From CAZMVU01 sp964569295 (lineage in GTDB: Bacteria > Hydrogenedentota > Hydrogenedentia > Hydrogenedentales > JAGMZX01), in contig CAZMVU010000178.1 in assembly GCA_964569295.1 (NCBI GenBank), forward strand, positions 1 to 10,501: a DNA stretch of 10,501 nt. The letters run 5' to 3'. The notes under the pieces are model-generated. The model worked only from the letters and a program-made list of their open reading frames with translations, made no database searches and was not told where the DNA came from. The position numbers and the translations under genes were made by a program. Position 1 is the first letter of the stretch. Every line of letters begins with the position of its first letter. Below are positions 1-7,758 of the stretch, piece after piece.

Positions 1-214
1 TTTTTGCTTCACTTTTTCACCAACAGCGCGGTAGTACAAAAACTGCACCCTTTGTTTTCATGCATCAAAAGCTGCCGTGGCCCTCCGAGCCCACTGTCGC
101 ACACCGCCGCGAAACGCTGCCTGCGGTGCATTTGCGCGGGCGCCGTGCCATTCAGCCCAGTCTGGTTACACCTTTGTTCAAATCCCACGCGTGGCCCGCA
201 CCGGCCCGCGGTCA
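1..214. other. No recognised gene; 3' flank of the HD-GYP gene
   Basis: No reading frame here resembles a known protein, and the frames that are open look like GC-rich shadows. A perfect 10-bp palindrome (CCACGCGTGG, 185-194) lies about 20 bp beyond the HD-GYP stop. A short inverted repeat GGCC-N6-GGCC (about 195-208) sits between them but has no U-tract, so I do not call a terminator. The first 20 bases are T-rich. Confidence 0.5.
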
Positions 215-1231
215 TCAGCGTTTCTTATTCGCGAGCTGCCGGCCTGGACCGGCCATAAGCTGCACAAAGACCCGGAAGTACTGCGCGTCCAGATCCTCGG
301 CCATCTTTTCTTTCATCAGCGTAAGCGCTTCGAAGGAGCCCATGGCCTTCTTGTAGGGCCGGTTCGTCGTGAGCGCCGAGAAAACGTCGCCAACGGCCAC
401 GATGCGGGCCTCCGGCGAGATTTCCGCGCGCGGTTGCCCGTCGGGATAGCCCTTGCCGGACAGTTTCTCGTGGTGGTGGCGCACGACGTCGCGTATGGTG
501 CTGTCGACGTTGCCCTGCTCGCGCAGGAGTTCATCGCCATATTCAGGGTGCTTGCGCATGATGACCCATTGTTCGTCGGACAGTGCGCCCGGACAGTTCA
601 GGATTTCCGGGTCGATCAGACTCTTCCCGATGTCGTGCAGAAGCGCACCCTGCCCCAACGCTTGCACGGCGTCCCGCTTCAGCCCGAGCCGCTGCGCGAG
701 GGCGACGCTGAATACAAACACATCGACACTGTGCGTGTACGTGTAATAATCGTAGGAGGTAACCTTCATTAAATGCTCGAAGGAGCTGCTTTCCCGGAAC
801 ATGAAAGCGACCATATGCTCGACCATCAGCCCGCTGCGTTCCATGATGTCGCCGGCCCTGGCATCCTGCAAAAGGTCCTTCACCATTTCCTGCGCCGAGT
901 CGTACAGCAGGTGCGAGCGCTCCGGCATGGGAATCGTGTCGTCCGAGAGAATATCGCCGATATGCGCCTCGACATACCGGCGGTAGGCCACCTTATCCGC
1001 CACACTCACATACAAGGTCGCGATGTTGCGGTCCAACAGCCGCTGGCACGCTTCCTCCGAGAACGGGAGCCCCGCCTTGCGGTAGAGCATCGGGGGGGCG
1101 CCGGGGCGGTTACGGATGTACAAGTCAAAGTCGGTCGTACTATCTTGTTGCAAAGAACCGACTGCAATAGGCATGTATTTCCCCTGTTGCAGCACCGGCT
1201 GTGCTTGTGCCTGAGCAAGTTCTTGATGCAT
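215..1231 (-). CDS. HD-GYP domain protein, probable cyclic-di-GMP phosphodiesterase
   Basis: This is a 338-residue protein from the ATG at 1231. Residues ~19-97 form an N-terminal module (FDLYI, MLYRKAG, LYVSVADKVAYRRYVE) of the kind found before HD-GYP domains. Residues ~160-325 are the HD-GYP domain: H167, H199-D200 with K203 (HDIGK), H228 (KHPEYG), HHHEKLSGKGYP at 252-263, and D282 (GDVFSALT.NRPY). All expected metal ligands and the GYP signature are present, so hydrolysis of cyclic di-GMP in the cytoplasm is likely. The usual D/N in HHE..DGxGYP is S258. There is no receiver domain or membrane segment. Start choice: the ATG at 1231 has AGAAGGA 9 nt upstream; an internal ATG at 1174 has AGGGG 6 nt upstream and would cut the protein to 319 residues just before the conserved part; a TTG at 1315 gives 366 residues but adds nothing family-like. 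The family is sure, the start is not. The gene stands apart from the lpx-polA-rho group. Confidence 0.92.
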   Translation of the reverse strand: MHQELAQAQAQPVLQQGKYMPIAVGSLQQDSTTDFDLYIRNRPGAPPMLYRKAGLPFSEEACQRLLDRNIATLYVSVADKVAYRRYVEAHIGDILSDDTIPMPERSHLLYDSAQEMVKDLLQDARAGDIMERSGLMVEHMVAFMFRESSSFEHLMKVTSYDYYTYTHSVDVFVFSVALAQRLGLKRDAVQALGQGALLHDIGKSLIDPEILNCPGALSDEQWVIMRKHPEYGDELLREQGNVDSTIRDVVRHHHEKLSGKGYPDGQPRAEISPEARIVAVGDVFSALTTNRPYKKAMGSFEALTLMKEKMAEDLDAQYFRVFVQLMAGPGRQLANKKR

Positions 1232-1441
1232 AGGCCCCAATCCTTCTGGCAAAAGAAACCTGGCAGGTAAATGCCCCCTCTTATTGACGCAATCATCCCC
1301 ACCATACTCAATCAACCACTACAAGGATACCAGAGGCTTGCCAAAAGCGCAACACCTATTTTAGCAGAACATGCCCCTGTATCCTGGCACGCATCGGGCT
1401 GGCCGCATTACTGCCTTAAAGATCGTAACGGGCAATAGAAA

Positions 1442-1470
1442 ACGATAAAGTGATCGAGGATAATCGGCAA
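1442..1470 (-). promoter_or_regulatory. Candidate sigma-70 promoter for the HD-GYP gene
   Basis: On the minus strand, TTGCCG (1465-1470, 4/6 to the -35 consensus) is followed after 17 bp by TATCGT (1442-1447, 4/6 to the -10). It lies in the most AT-rich stretch upstream of the gene. Use would give a leader of about 200 nt. A weaker alternative nearer the gene is TTGCGC-N17-TATCCT at roughly 1325-1353. Neither is close to consensus. Confidence 0.25.
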
Positions 1471-1647
1471 CCTGTTACAGCACAATGTTTTATCGAGTGC
1501 GAAAAGTGCGGCGCCTGGGAGAATGCTTGCCCCCGGCCGCTATCTTGGGGTCTTATGTTGCGTTGCGGCTCGCGGGACGCTCGCCCTCTGCGTCCTCTTT
1601 ACTGAGCGCTGCAATGGGGGCCCGTTTCTGTCGACGGGGAAATCAAC

Positions 1648-1674
1648 CGCAGATGGCGCAGATCACGCAGATGA
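1648..1674. repeat. Three CGCAGAT words at 9-bp spacing (copy 1)
   Basis: CGCAGATGG, CGCAGATCA and CGCAGATGA stand head to tail at 1648-1656, 1657-1665 and 1666-1674. The same block recurs at 2035-2061 in the second 266-bp unit. Arrays of this general kind are, from memory, scattered through intergenic DNA of several uncultured-rich phyla; no function can be read from the sequence. Confidence 0.8.
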
Positions 1675-1808
1675 AGAGAGTGGCTTCGGAAGTACAGGGG
1701 GAAGACTACGAAGCATTTGACTTGCCAAAAAGTAACGGGAGCTGTCCCTGAAACTCTTGTCGTTGGGGTTTGCGGCACGTTGCGGCTCGCGGGGACGCTC
1801 GCCCTCCC

Positions 1809-1908
1809 NNNNNNNNNNNNNNNNNNNNNNNNNNNNNNNNNNNNNNNNNNNNNNNNNNNNNNNNNNNNNNNNNNNNNNNNNNNNNNNNNNNNNNNNNNNN
1901 NNNNNNNN
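1809..1908. other. Assembly gap, 100 Ns
   Basis: Exactly 100 Ns, the usual placeholder for a gap of unknown length. The 21 bases before it (1788-1808) and the 21 bases after it (1909-1929) are identical, so the two contig ends may simply overlap. Real length could be zero, or the gap could hide further 266-bp units. Confidence 0.97.
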
Positions 1909-2258
1909 CGCGGGGACGCTCGCCCTCCCGGGACGCTCGTCCTGGCACGTTGCGGCTCGCGGGACGCTCGCCCTCTGCGTCCTCTTTACTGAGCGCTGCA
2001 ATGGGGGCCCGTTTCTGTCGACGGGGAAATCAACCGCAGATGGCGCAGATCACGCAGATGAAGAGAGTGGCTTCGGAAGTACAGGGGGAAGACTACGAAG
2101 CATTTGACTTGCCAAAAAGTAACGGGAGCTGTCCCTGAAACTCTTGTCGTTGGGGTTTGCGGCACGTTGCGGCTCGCGGGGACGCTCGCCCTCCCCGGAC
2201 GCTCGTCCTGGCACGTTGCGGCTCGCGGGACGCTCGCCCTCCCTGTAGACCAGAACCC

Positions 2259-2271
2259 GCGCCTTCGGCGC
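2259..2271. other. Short perfect hairpin GCGCC-TTC-GGCGC
   Basis: A 5-bp stem with a 3-nt loop in the gap between rho and the tandem repeat. No T-run follows on either strand. It could add to transcript ending behind rho but is too short to call a terminator alone. Confidence 0.3.
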
Positions 2272-2333
2272 TCCGGAAACAGGTAACGCCCGAGTGCCAC
2301 CCGGGGCGTCTTTGGCGCGTCTAAAGGAAGCGT

Positions 2334-2363
2334 GCCGCCGGGCCTTCGGTCGGCCGCGGCGGC
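2334..2363 (-). terminator. Strong GC hairpin 36 bp after the rho stop, likely operon end
   Basis: The arms 2334-2344 and 2352-2363 pair over 11 bp with one bulged base (2356) around a 7-nt loop (2345-2351). On the minus strand the stem is followed by a pyrimidine-rich stretch (ACGCTTCCTTTA) rather than a clean U-tract. Its place just behind rho suggests it ends or protects the rho transcript. An intrinsic terminator is not certain. Confidence 0.45.
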
Positions 2364-2399
2364 GGGGTGGTTCGGAGCGTGTCCTGGGGGATGGGCAGA

Positions 2400-3839
2400 C
2401 TACATCTTTTGCATGCTGGAGAGGAAGTCGGCGTTGGACTTGGTGGTCTTGAGCTTCTTGATGAGCAGCTCGGTGGCCTCGGCGGTTTCGAGGGGTCCGA
2501 GCACGCGCAGGAGCAGGTAGACCCGCTGGCGTTCTTCGTCGGTGAGGAGCAGTTCTTCGCGGCGCGTGCGCGATTTCTGCACGTCGATAGCGGGGAATAC
2601 CCGCTTTTCCATGAGGCGCCGGTCGAGGTGGATTTCCATGTTGCCGGTACCTTTGAACTCTTCGAAGATAACCTCGTCCATGCGGCTGCCGGTCTCGACG
2701 AGGGCGGTGGCGAGGATGGTCAGGCTGCCGCCTTCCTCGACCTTGCGCGCCGCACCGAAGAACCGCTTGGGCCGCTGGAGCGCGTTCGAGTCGACACCGC
2801 CCGAGAGCACCTTGCCGCTCGCCGGCACGATGATGTTGTAGGCGCGCGCCAGGCGCGTGATCGAGTCGAGCAGGATCACCACGTCACGCTTGTGCTCGAC
2901 GAGGCGGCGGGCCTTCTCGAGGACCATTTCCGATACCTGGATATGGCGTTCCGGGGGCTCATCGAAGGTCGAGGCGATGACTTCGCCGTCGACGGAGCGT
3001 TGCATGTCGGTCACTTCCTCCGGACGCTCGTCGATGAGCAGCACGATGACGGCGACCTCGGGGTGGTTCGCGGTGATGCTGTTGGCAATCTTCTGGAGCA
3101 GGACCGTCTTTCCGGTGAACGGCGCGGCCACGATAAGACCGCGTTGGCCCTTGCCGATGGGGGCGATGAGGTCGACGATGCGCGCGGAGACCTCCTGCTG
3201 GCCGTTCTCGAGGTGGAGCCGTTCGTCCGGGAAGAGGGGGGTCAGGTTGTCGAACATAATGCGTTCGCGCGCGACATCGGGGCCTTCGCCATTCACGGAC
3301 TCGACTTTCAAGAGCGCGAAGTAGCGTTCGCCTTCTTTGGGCGGCCGCACGTGCCCCTGCACATTGTCGCCCGTGCGCAGGCCGAACTTGCGAATCTGCG
3401 ACGGCGAGACATAGATGTCATCGGGCCCGGGCAGATACGAGTAGTTTGGCGAACGCAGGAACCCGAAGCCGTCGGGCAGTATCTCGAGTGTGCCTTCCCC
3501 GTAAATCGATCCGGCGTTCTCGATGCTGCGCTGTAGGATGCGGAAGATGAGATCCTGCTTTTTCAGGTTGGCGAGTTCCTGGATGCCGAGTTCTTTCGCC
3601 GTCTCGTGGAGCTGCGGCATGCTCATGCCCTTCAGTGCACTCGCCGCTATTTCGGGCCCGTCGCCGCTGGGCAGGTTCACTTCTTCGTTCTCCACATCCA
3701 GTATTTTCTGCTGTTGCTTGCGGTTCGGCTGGTTGCGCCGGTTCTGCGGGCGGCTCTTGTTGTTGCCGTACTGGCCGCCAGGCCGCTTGCGCGGGCGTTG
3801 ACGGTTTTGCGTTTTTTCGCTGGCGCTTTTATCTGCCAT
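2400..3839 (-). CDS. rho: Transcription termination factor Rho
   Basis: This 479-residue protein is the hexameric RNA-dependent ATPase that ends transcription at Rho-dependent sites. Residues 1-62 are a basic, Arg/Asn/Gln-rich, probably disordered extension. Residues ~66-108 match the Rho N-terminal helical domain, and ~114-185 the cold-shock-like RNA-binding domain (DGFGFLRS). The ATPase follows: P-loop AAPFTGKT (238-245), LLIDERPEEVTDMQ (267-280), Walker B VVILLDSITR (320-329, D325), Q-loop SGGVDSNALQRPKRFFGAAR (346-365) and R-loop EFKGTGNM (394-401). All core motifs are intact, but the P-loop has Phe241 where E. coli has Lys181. The start is the ATG at 3839, with AAAGG 7 nt upstream; a GTG five codons earlier overlaps that Shine-Dalgarno and is rejected. 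It follows polA after an 81-bp gap in which I see no clear promoter. Confidence 0.98.
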   Translation of the reverse strand: MADKSASEKTQNRQRPRKRPGGQYGNNKSRPQNRRNQPNRKQQQKILDVENEEVNLPSGDGPEIAASALKGMSMPQLHETAKELGIQELANLKKQDLIFRILQRSIENAGSIYGEGTLEILPDGFGFLRSPNYSYLPGPDDIYVSPSQIRKFGLRTGDNVQGHVRPPKEGERYFALLKVESVNGEGPDVARERIMFDNLTPLFPDERLHLENGQQEVSARIVDLIAPIGKGQRGLIVAAPFTGKTVLLQKIANSITANHPEVAVIVLLIDERPEEVTDMQRSVDGEVIASTFDEPPERHIQVSEMVLEKARRLVEHKRDVVILLDSITRLARAYNIIVPASGKVLSGGVDSNALQRPKRFFGAARKVEEGGSLTILATALVETGSRMDEVIFEEFKGTGNMEIHLDRRLMEKRVFPAIDVQKSRTRREELLLTDEERQRVYLLLRVLGPLETAEATELLIKKLKTTKSNADFLSSMQKM

Positions 3840-3846
3840 GAATCTG

Positions 3847-3851
3847 CCTTT
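3847..3851 (-). promoter_or_regulatory. Ribosome binding site of rho (AAAGG)
   Basis: AAAGG lies 7 nt before the ATG at 3839. It decides the start, since the in-frame GTG at 3854 would place the initiation codon immediately before this site. Confidence 0.7.
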
Positions 3852-3920
3852 CACTTGCTTGGTAAGTACTGTGCCCGCCGGTATCGGTTGGTTGACGGGC
3901 CGCCCACAATACGGACGGAA

Positions 3921-6644
3921 TCAGTGGGCTTGTGCCCAGTTGTTGCCTATACCCACGTCCACCTTGAGCTTCACCTCGAGTTGGACGGCGTTCTCCATAA
4001 TGCGCCGCATCGTACCGGCCACTTCTTCCGCGGCTGCTGCCGGCGCCTCGACGACCAGTTCGTCGTGCACCTGTAAGAGCATCTGAGCGGGGCCATTGGC
4101 AAGGGCGGCGTCGAGCTGGACCATGGCCAATTTGATCACATCCGCGGCACTGCCCTGCACCGGCATATTGATAGCGGCGCGCTCGGCAGCGCGGCGCGTG
4201 GTCTGATCGCCGCTTTTCAGCTCGGGCACGTAGCGCCGGCGTTGCATCAGCGTCGTCACGTACCCTTGGTCGCGCGCCTGCTCGAGCGTGCCATCGAGCC
4301 AGCGCCGCACATCCGGGTACTGCGCGAAATACGCGTCGATGAAACGGCCCGCTTCGGCATTGCTGGTGCCGAGGTTGCGCGCGAGGCCGTACGGGCTGAT
4401 ACCGTAGACGACGCCGAAATTGACGGCCTTGGCCTGGCGGCGCATGTCGCTTGTGACCACTTCCGGCGCCACGTTGAACACACGCGCGGCGGTGTCGCGG
4501 TGGATGTCGGCGTCGCGCTCGAATGCATCGCGCAGGGCTTGGTCGCCGGAAAGATGGGCCAGGATGCGTAATTCAATTTGCGAGTAATCCGCGGAGATAA
4601 GCCGCCCGTTCTTTTCGCCGGGCACAAACCCCTCGCGAATCCGGCGCCCGATTCCGGTGCGCACGGGGATATTCTGTAAGTTCGGTTCGCTGCTGGAGAG
4701 GCGCCCGGTCGCGGCCACGGCCTGGTTGTATGAGGTATGGATACGTCCGGTCTCCGGGTGTACGAGCTTCGGTAGCGCTTCTACATACGTACTCCGCAGC
4801 TTTTCCAGCCCGCGGTATTCAAGAATTTTTCCCGGGAGGTCGTGTTCATTCGCAAGCTGCTCCAGGACCTCCATGTCGGTGGAGTAGCCGGTCTTCGTTT
4901 TCCGCTTGGGTTCGAGCCCCAGCTTCTCAAACAGAATACCCTGCAATTGCTTCGGGGAATTGATGGTGAAGGGTTCCCCGGCAAGTTCGTATATGACCGC
5001 TTCCAGCCCCCGCAGACGCGCTTCTATCTCGTCTTGCAATTCGAGAAACACCTGACGATCCAGGGCGATTCCCGCCTGCTCCATGCGTGCCAGCACGTAG
5101 ATGAGGGGTAGTTCGACTTCCTCGTGGAGCGCCTCCAGTTCGCGCGCTTCAAGCGCATCACGGAAGAGGTGGGCCAATCGCAACGCCACGTCCGCATCTT
5201 CACACGCATACGTACATGCACGATCAACGGGAACATGGTCGAAGGTGATGGCTTTGGAGCCCCGACCGATCAATTCGGTTATGGGGGTTAGCTTCCTCCG
5301 CAGGTACTGGAGGCTGACTTCACGTAGATTGTGCCTTACCCGCGAGGGGTCTGTCAAGTACGAGGCAACCATGGTGTCCATGGCGATGCCGCGCAGGGGC
5401 AGACCGTGGCGGGCGAAGACGACGAGATCGAACTTGATGTTGTGCCCGATCTTGCCGATCCCGGCGTCGGCAAGCAGCGGCCCCAGCACCTCATAGACCC
5501 GGCCGGCCGGCAGGGGGGCGACACTTTCCGCCGTGCTCAGGTCGTCCGGGTCGCGGAACACGGTGAGCGCTTCGGGCTGGTGGGCCACAGGAATGTAGTA
5601 TGCCAGGCCTTCCTGCGCGCTCAGCGAGATGCCCACCAGGTTCGCGCGCATCGGATCCTGGCTGTCGGTCTCCGTGTCCACCGCGAATTCACCTGCTGTC
5701 CGCATGGCCTCGGCCGCCTGCTGCAATTCCTCCTCGCTCAGCACCAAGCGGTAGTCCCGCGTGTCCGCCGCGGTTTCCTGCGCACCCGGGAAAAGCTCGT
5801 CGACCAGCGAGTGGAATTGAAGGGCGGCGAGTACGGGCAGGGCCGTTTCCTGATCGGGTTCGGTGCGCCGGCACGCCTCAATGGCGATGGGCAGATCCAC
5901 ATCGGTCCGAATGGTCACCAGTTCACGGCTGCGAAAGGCCTGGTCGCGGTCTTCGGCGATCTTTTCCTTCTGCTTGCCTTTGAGATCGTCGAGGTGCTCA
6001 TAGAGTCCCTCGAGGTTGCTGTAGGCGCCGAGCAGTTTTTGGGCCGTTTTCTCGCCGATGCCGCGCACGCCCGGCACGTTGTCTGAGGCGTCGCCGATGA
6101 GTGCGAGTGCGTCGATTACGTGTTCCGGCGGCACGCCGTAGCGCTCCCGCACCTCTTCCGGCCCATACCAGAAGCCGCTGTCACCCTTGCCCGGGTCGAA
6201 CACGCGCACCGTGTCGTTCACAAGCTGGAGCATGTCCTTGTCACCGGTCACGATAACGGGCGCAAGCCCGGCCTGTTCGGCCTTCCGCGTCAGGGTGCCT
6301 ATCGTGTCGTCCGCCTCGACACCTGGCACGGAAAGCACGGGCAGGCTGAGGGCTTCGGCGAGCTCGTGCATGCGCGGGAACTGTTCGAGCAGCTCGGGCG
6401 GGGTATCCGGGCGGGTGGCCTTGTAGGCTTCGTAGAGGTCATTGCGGAATGTTTTTCCCGGGGCATCGAAGACAACAGCCACATACTCGGGCGAGTGCTC
6501 GCGCAGGATTTTCATGAGGATGCGGGCGAACCCGTAGACGGCGTTGGTAGGGCGGCCCTCTGCGTCGGTGAGGTTGGCGCGAATGGCGAAGAAGCTGCGA
6601 AAGGCGAGGCCCATCGCGTCTATGAGGTATATGCGCTCAGTCAC
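3921..6644 (-). CDS. polA: DNA polymerase I with 5'-3' and 3'-5' exonuclease domains
   Basis: This 907-residue enzyme (E. coli 928) fills gaps and removes primers and damaged strands. Residues ~5-290 are the 5' nuclease: YLIDAMGLAFRSFFA, GVEADDTIGTL, VTGDKDMLQLV and GDASDNVPGVRGIGEKTA. Residues ~300-495 are the proofreading exonuclease with its catalytic set kept: D323 and E325 (DTETDS), N402 and D406 (HNIKFD), Y479 and D483 (YACEDAD). The polymerase follows: TGRLSSSEPNLQNIP (647-660), motif A SADYSQIELR (D686), motif B RRQAKAVNFGVVYG (735-748; K739, F743, Y747) and motif C QVHDELV (D861). Phe743 in the O-helix is the E. coli-like state. The start is the GTG at 6644: GAGGAG sits 7 nt upstream and the protein then begins right at the family's YLIDA segment. 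Frame is open to 6731, but that extension lies inside lpxB and is unlike the family. The start overlaps the lpxB stop by 8 nt. Confidence 0.98.
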   Translation of the reverse strand: MTERIYLIDAMGLAFRSFFAIRANLTDAEGRPTNAVYGFARILMKILREHSPEYVAVVFDAPGKTFRNDLYEAYKATRPDTPPELLEQFPRMHELAEALSLPVLSVPGVEADDTIGTLTRKAEQAGLAPVIVTGDKDMLQLVNDTVRVFDPGKGDSGFWYGPEEVRERYGVPPEHVIDALALIGDASDNVPGVRGIGEKTAQKLLGAYSNLEGLYEHLDDLKGKQKEKIAEDRDQAFRSRELVTIRTDVDLPIAIEACRRTEPDQETALPVLAALQFHSLVDELFPGAQETAADTRDYRLVLSEEELQQAAEAMRTAGEFAVDTETDSQDPMRANLVGISLSAQEGLAYYIPVAHQPEALTVFRDPDDLSTAESVAPLPAGRVYEVLGPLLADAGIGKIGHNIKFDLVVFARHGLPLRGIAMDTMVASYLTDPSRVRHNLREVSLQYLRRKLTPITELIGRGSKAITFDHVPVDRACTYACEDADVALRLAHLFRDALEARELEALHEEVELPLIYVLARMEQAGIALDRQVFLELQDEIEARLRGLEAVIYELAGEPFTINSPKQLQGILFEKLGLEPKRKTKTGYSTDMEVLEQLANEHDLPGKILEYRGLEKLRSTYVEALPKLVHPETGRIHTSYNQAVAATGRLSSSEPNLQNIPVRTGIGRRIREGFVPGEKNGRLISADYSQIELRILAHLSGDQALRDAFERDADIHRDTAARVFNVAPEVVTSDMRRQAKAVNFGVVYGISPYGLARNLGTSNAEAGRFIDAYFAQYPDVRRWLDGTLEQARDQGYVTTLMQRRRYVPELKSGDQTTRRAAERAAINMPVQGSAADVIKLAMVQLDAALANGPAQMLLQVHDELVVEAPAAAAEEVAGTMRRIMENAVQLEVKLKVDVGIGNNWAQAH

Positions 6645-7758
6645 GGGTGTTCTCCTCGATAAACGCCAGGATTTCCGCCGCTGCCCTTTGTGATGCGCCG
6701 CCGCTGCCCATGCCTTCGCGCACGCGGGCAAGGTCGCGGATCATGGTGGTGCGCTCCGGTGTGTCTTCCAGTAATTGCAACGCCACGGGCAGGAGTTGGC
6801 TCGCCGAGGCACGGCCCTGTATGAACTCAGGCACAATACCCCGCCCCGCCAATATGTTTACCATACCGATATGGGGCACGTCCACCAGTAACCGCGCAAG
6901 CGCGTAGGTGAGTGCGTTGGTCTTGTACACCACGGCCATGGGCACCCCGAACAGCGCCGTCTCGACCGTGGCGGTGCCGGAAGCGGCCAGGGCAAACCGC
7001 GCCTGCGCCAAGACATCGTACATGCCGCCCACCATGATTTCCAGTGGAAAGCCCTCGCTGTGTGCATGCACCTGGGCGGCGCGTTCGGCATCGACGACGG
7101 GCACGGCAAAACGAACCGCCGGATAGCGGCGGCGTATGCCGCGCCCCACCCCAATCATGACGGGCAGCAGCCGCTGGATTTCCTGCGCGCGGCTGCCGGG
7201 CAACAACCCTACAACCCAATCTGAAGGCGCGAAGCGGTGGCTGGGCCTATAGGCCGCCACATGGTCCACCAGCGGATGGCCCACGTAGGTGCACGCCACG
7301 CCCGCCTGACGGTACAAGGCCTCCTCGAAGGGAAAGATGACGAGCATCCGCGTCACATGCCGGGCGATGGTTTGCAGCCGTTTCTTCTTCCACGCCCACA
7401 CCTGCGGGCTGATGTAGTAGATGACCGGGATCCCGGTGTCTTGCAAGGCCTGGGCCAGCCGAATGTTGAAGCCGGGGTAGTCGATGAGCACGACCGCGTC
7501 GTAGTCTTCCGCGCATATGTGCGCCACGGTGTCATGGAACAGACGGCGCAGGGCAGGGAAGTGGCGCACTACCTCGACAAATCCCATGATGCCCGCGCTT
7601 GCCAGATCATGCCGCAATGCCATGCCCGCCTCCGCCATGCGCGGCCCGCCCAGCCCGGTGCATGCCACCTCGGGCGCCGCACTGCGCAGCGCGCGAATGA
7701 GGTTGGCGCCATGGAGGTCACCGGAGCTTTCCCCGGCCACAAAGAACAGTCTTTTCAA
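6637..7758 (-). CDS. lpxB: Lipid-A-disaccharide synthase
   Basis: This 373-residue GT-B glycosyltransferase (E. coli 382) joins UDP-2,3-diacylglucosamine to lipid X, giving the tetra-saturated disaccharide 1-phosphate of lipid A at the cytoplasmic face of the inner membrane. Visible family motifs are VAGESSGDLHGA (7-18), LIDYPGFN (91-98), YISPQVWAWK (115-124), VGLLPGSR (183-190), SGTATVE (260-266) and NILAGRG (301-307). The start is a TTG at 7758, and the sequence leaves little choice: an in-frame TAA lies five codons upstream (7771-7773) and the family's first motif begins at residue 7. AAGG lies about 10 nt before it, a rather weak site. A 152-bp gap separates it from the oxidoreductase gene upstream; downstream it overlaps polA. 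Confidence 0.97.
   Translation of the reverse strand: MKRLFFVAGESSGDLHGANLIRALRSAAPEVACTGLGGPRMAEAGMALRHDLASAGIMGFVEVVRHFPALRRLFHDTVAHICAEDYDAVVLIDYPGFNIRLAQALQDTGIPVIYYISPQVWAWKKKRLQTIARHVTRMLVIFPFEEALYRQAGVACTYVGHPLVDHVAAYRPSHRFAPSDWVVGLLPGSRAQEIQRLLPVMIGVGRGIRRRYPAVRFAVPVVDAERAAQVHAHSEGFPLEIMVGGMYDVLAQARFALAASGTATVETALFGVPMAVVYKTNALTYALARLLVDVPHIGMVNILAGRGIVPEFIQGRASASQLLPVALQLLEDTPERTTMIRDLARVREGMGSGGASQRAAAEILAFIEENTRD
6652..6657 (-). promoter_or_regulatory. Ribosome binding site of polA inside the lpxB end (GAGGAG)
   Basis: GAGGAG lies 7 nt before the polA GTG at 6644, inside the last codons of lpxB. The start and stop share GTGACTGA (6637-6644), so ribosomes finishing lpxB end next to the polA start. 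This supports translational coupling and one transcript for both genes. Confidence 0.75.

Larger units (their letters stand above)
1561..2241. repeat. Tandem repeat, 266-bp period, two units plus a partial third
   Basis: A 248-bp stretch at 1561-1808 recurs base for base at 1948-2195. Each copy is followed by an 18-bp tail (1930-1947 and 2196-2213, one difference, g versus c), giving a 266-bp unit once the N gap is taken out. A third unit begins at 2214 and matches for 28 bp to 2241. Each unit starts and ends with a related GC-rich element (CGTTGCGGCTCGCGGG and its extension) and carries inside it a 9-bp-period array of CGCAGAT words. All six frames carry short open frames through it, but none looks like a gene and all are interrupted or composed of repeat translation. 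Confidence 0.93.

Noticed and set aside
170..200. tRNA T-arm-like GTTCAAATCCC
   Set aside because: The flanks do not form a T stem, and no acceptor, D or anticodon arms can be found nearby.
77..772. Long plus-strand open frame across the HD-GYP gene
   Set aside because: It is antisense to a clear HD-GYP domain, and its translation has no recognisable motif; GC-rich DNA gives such frames by chance.
1561..2241. CRISPR array
   Set aside because: The unit is 266 bp and repeats whole, with no alternation of short repeats and unique spacers and no cas genes.
1561..2241. Insertion sequence or transposon
   Set aside because: No transposase frame, terminal inverted repeats or target duplication can be seen.
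1485..2300. Several short open frames through the tandem repeat
   Set aside because: They translate the repeat and the N gap, differ only by frame, and show no domain or convincing start.
2367..3536. 389-residue plus-strand open frame opposite rho
   Set aside because: Rho on the other strand has every family motif. The antisense product is a codon-bias shadow.
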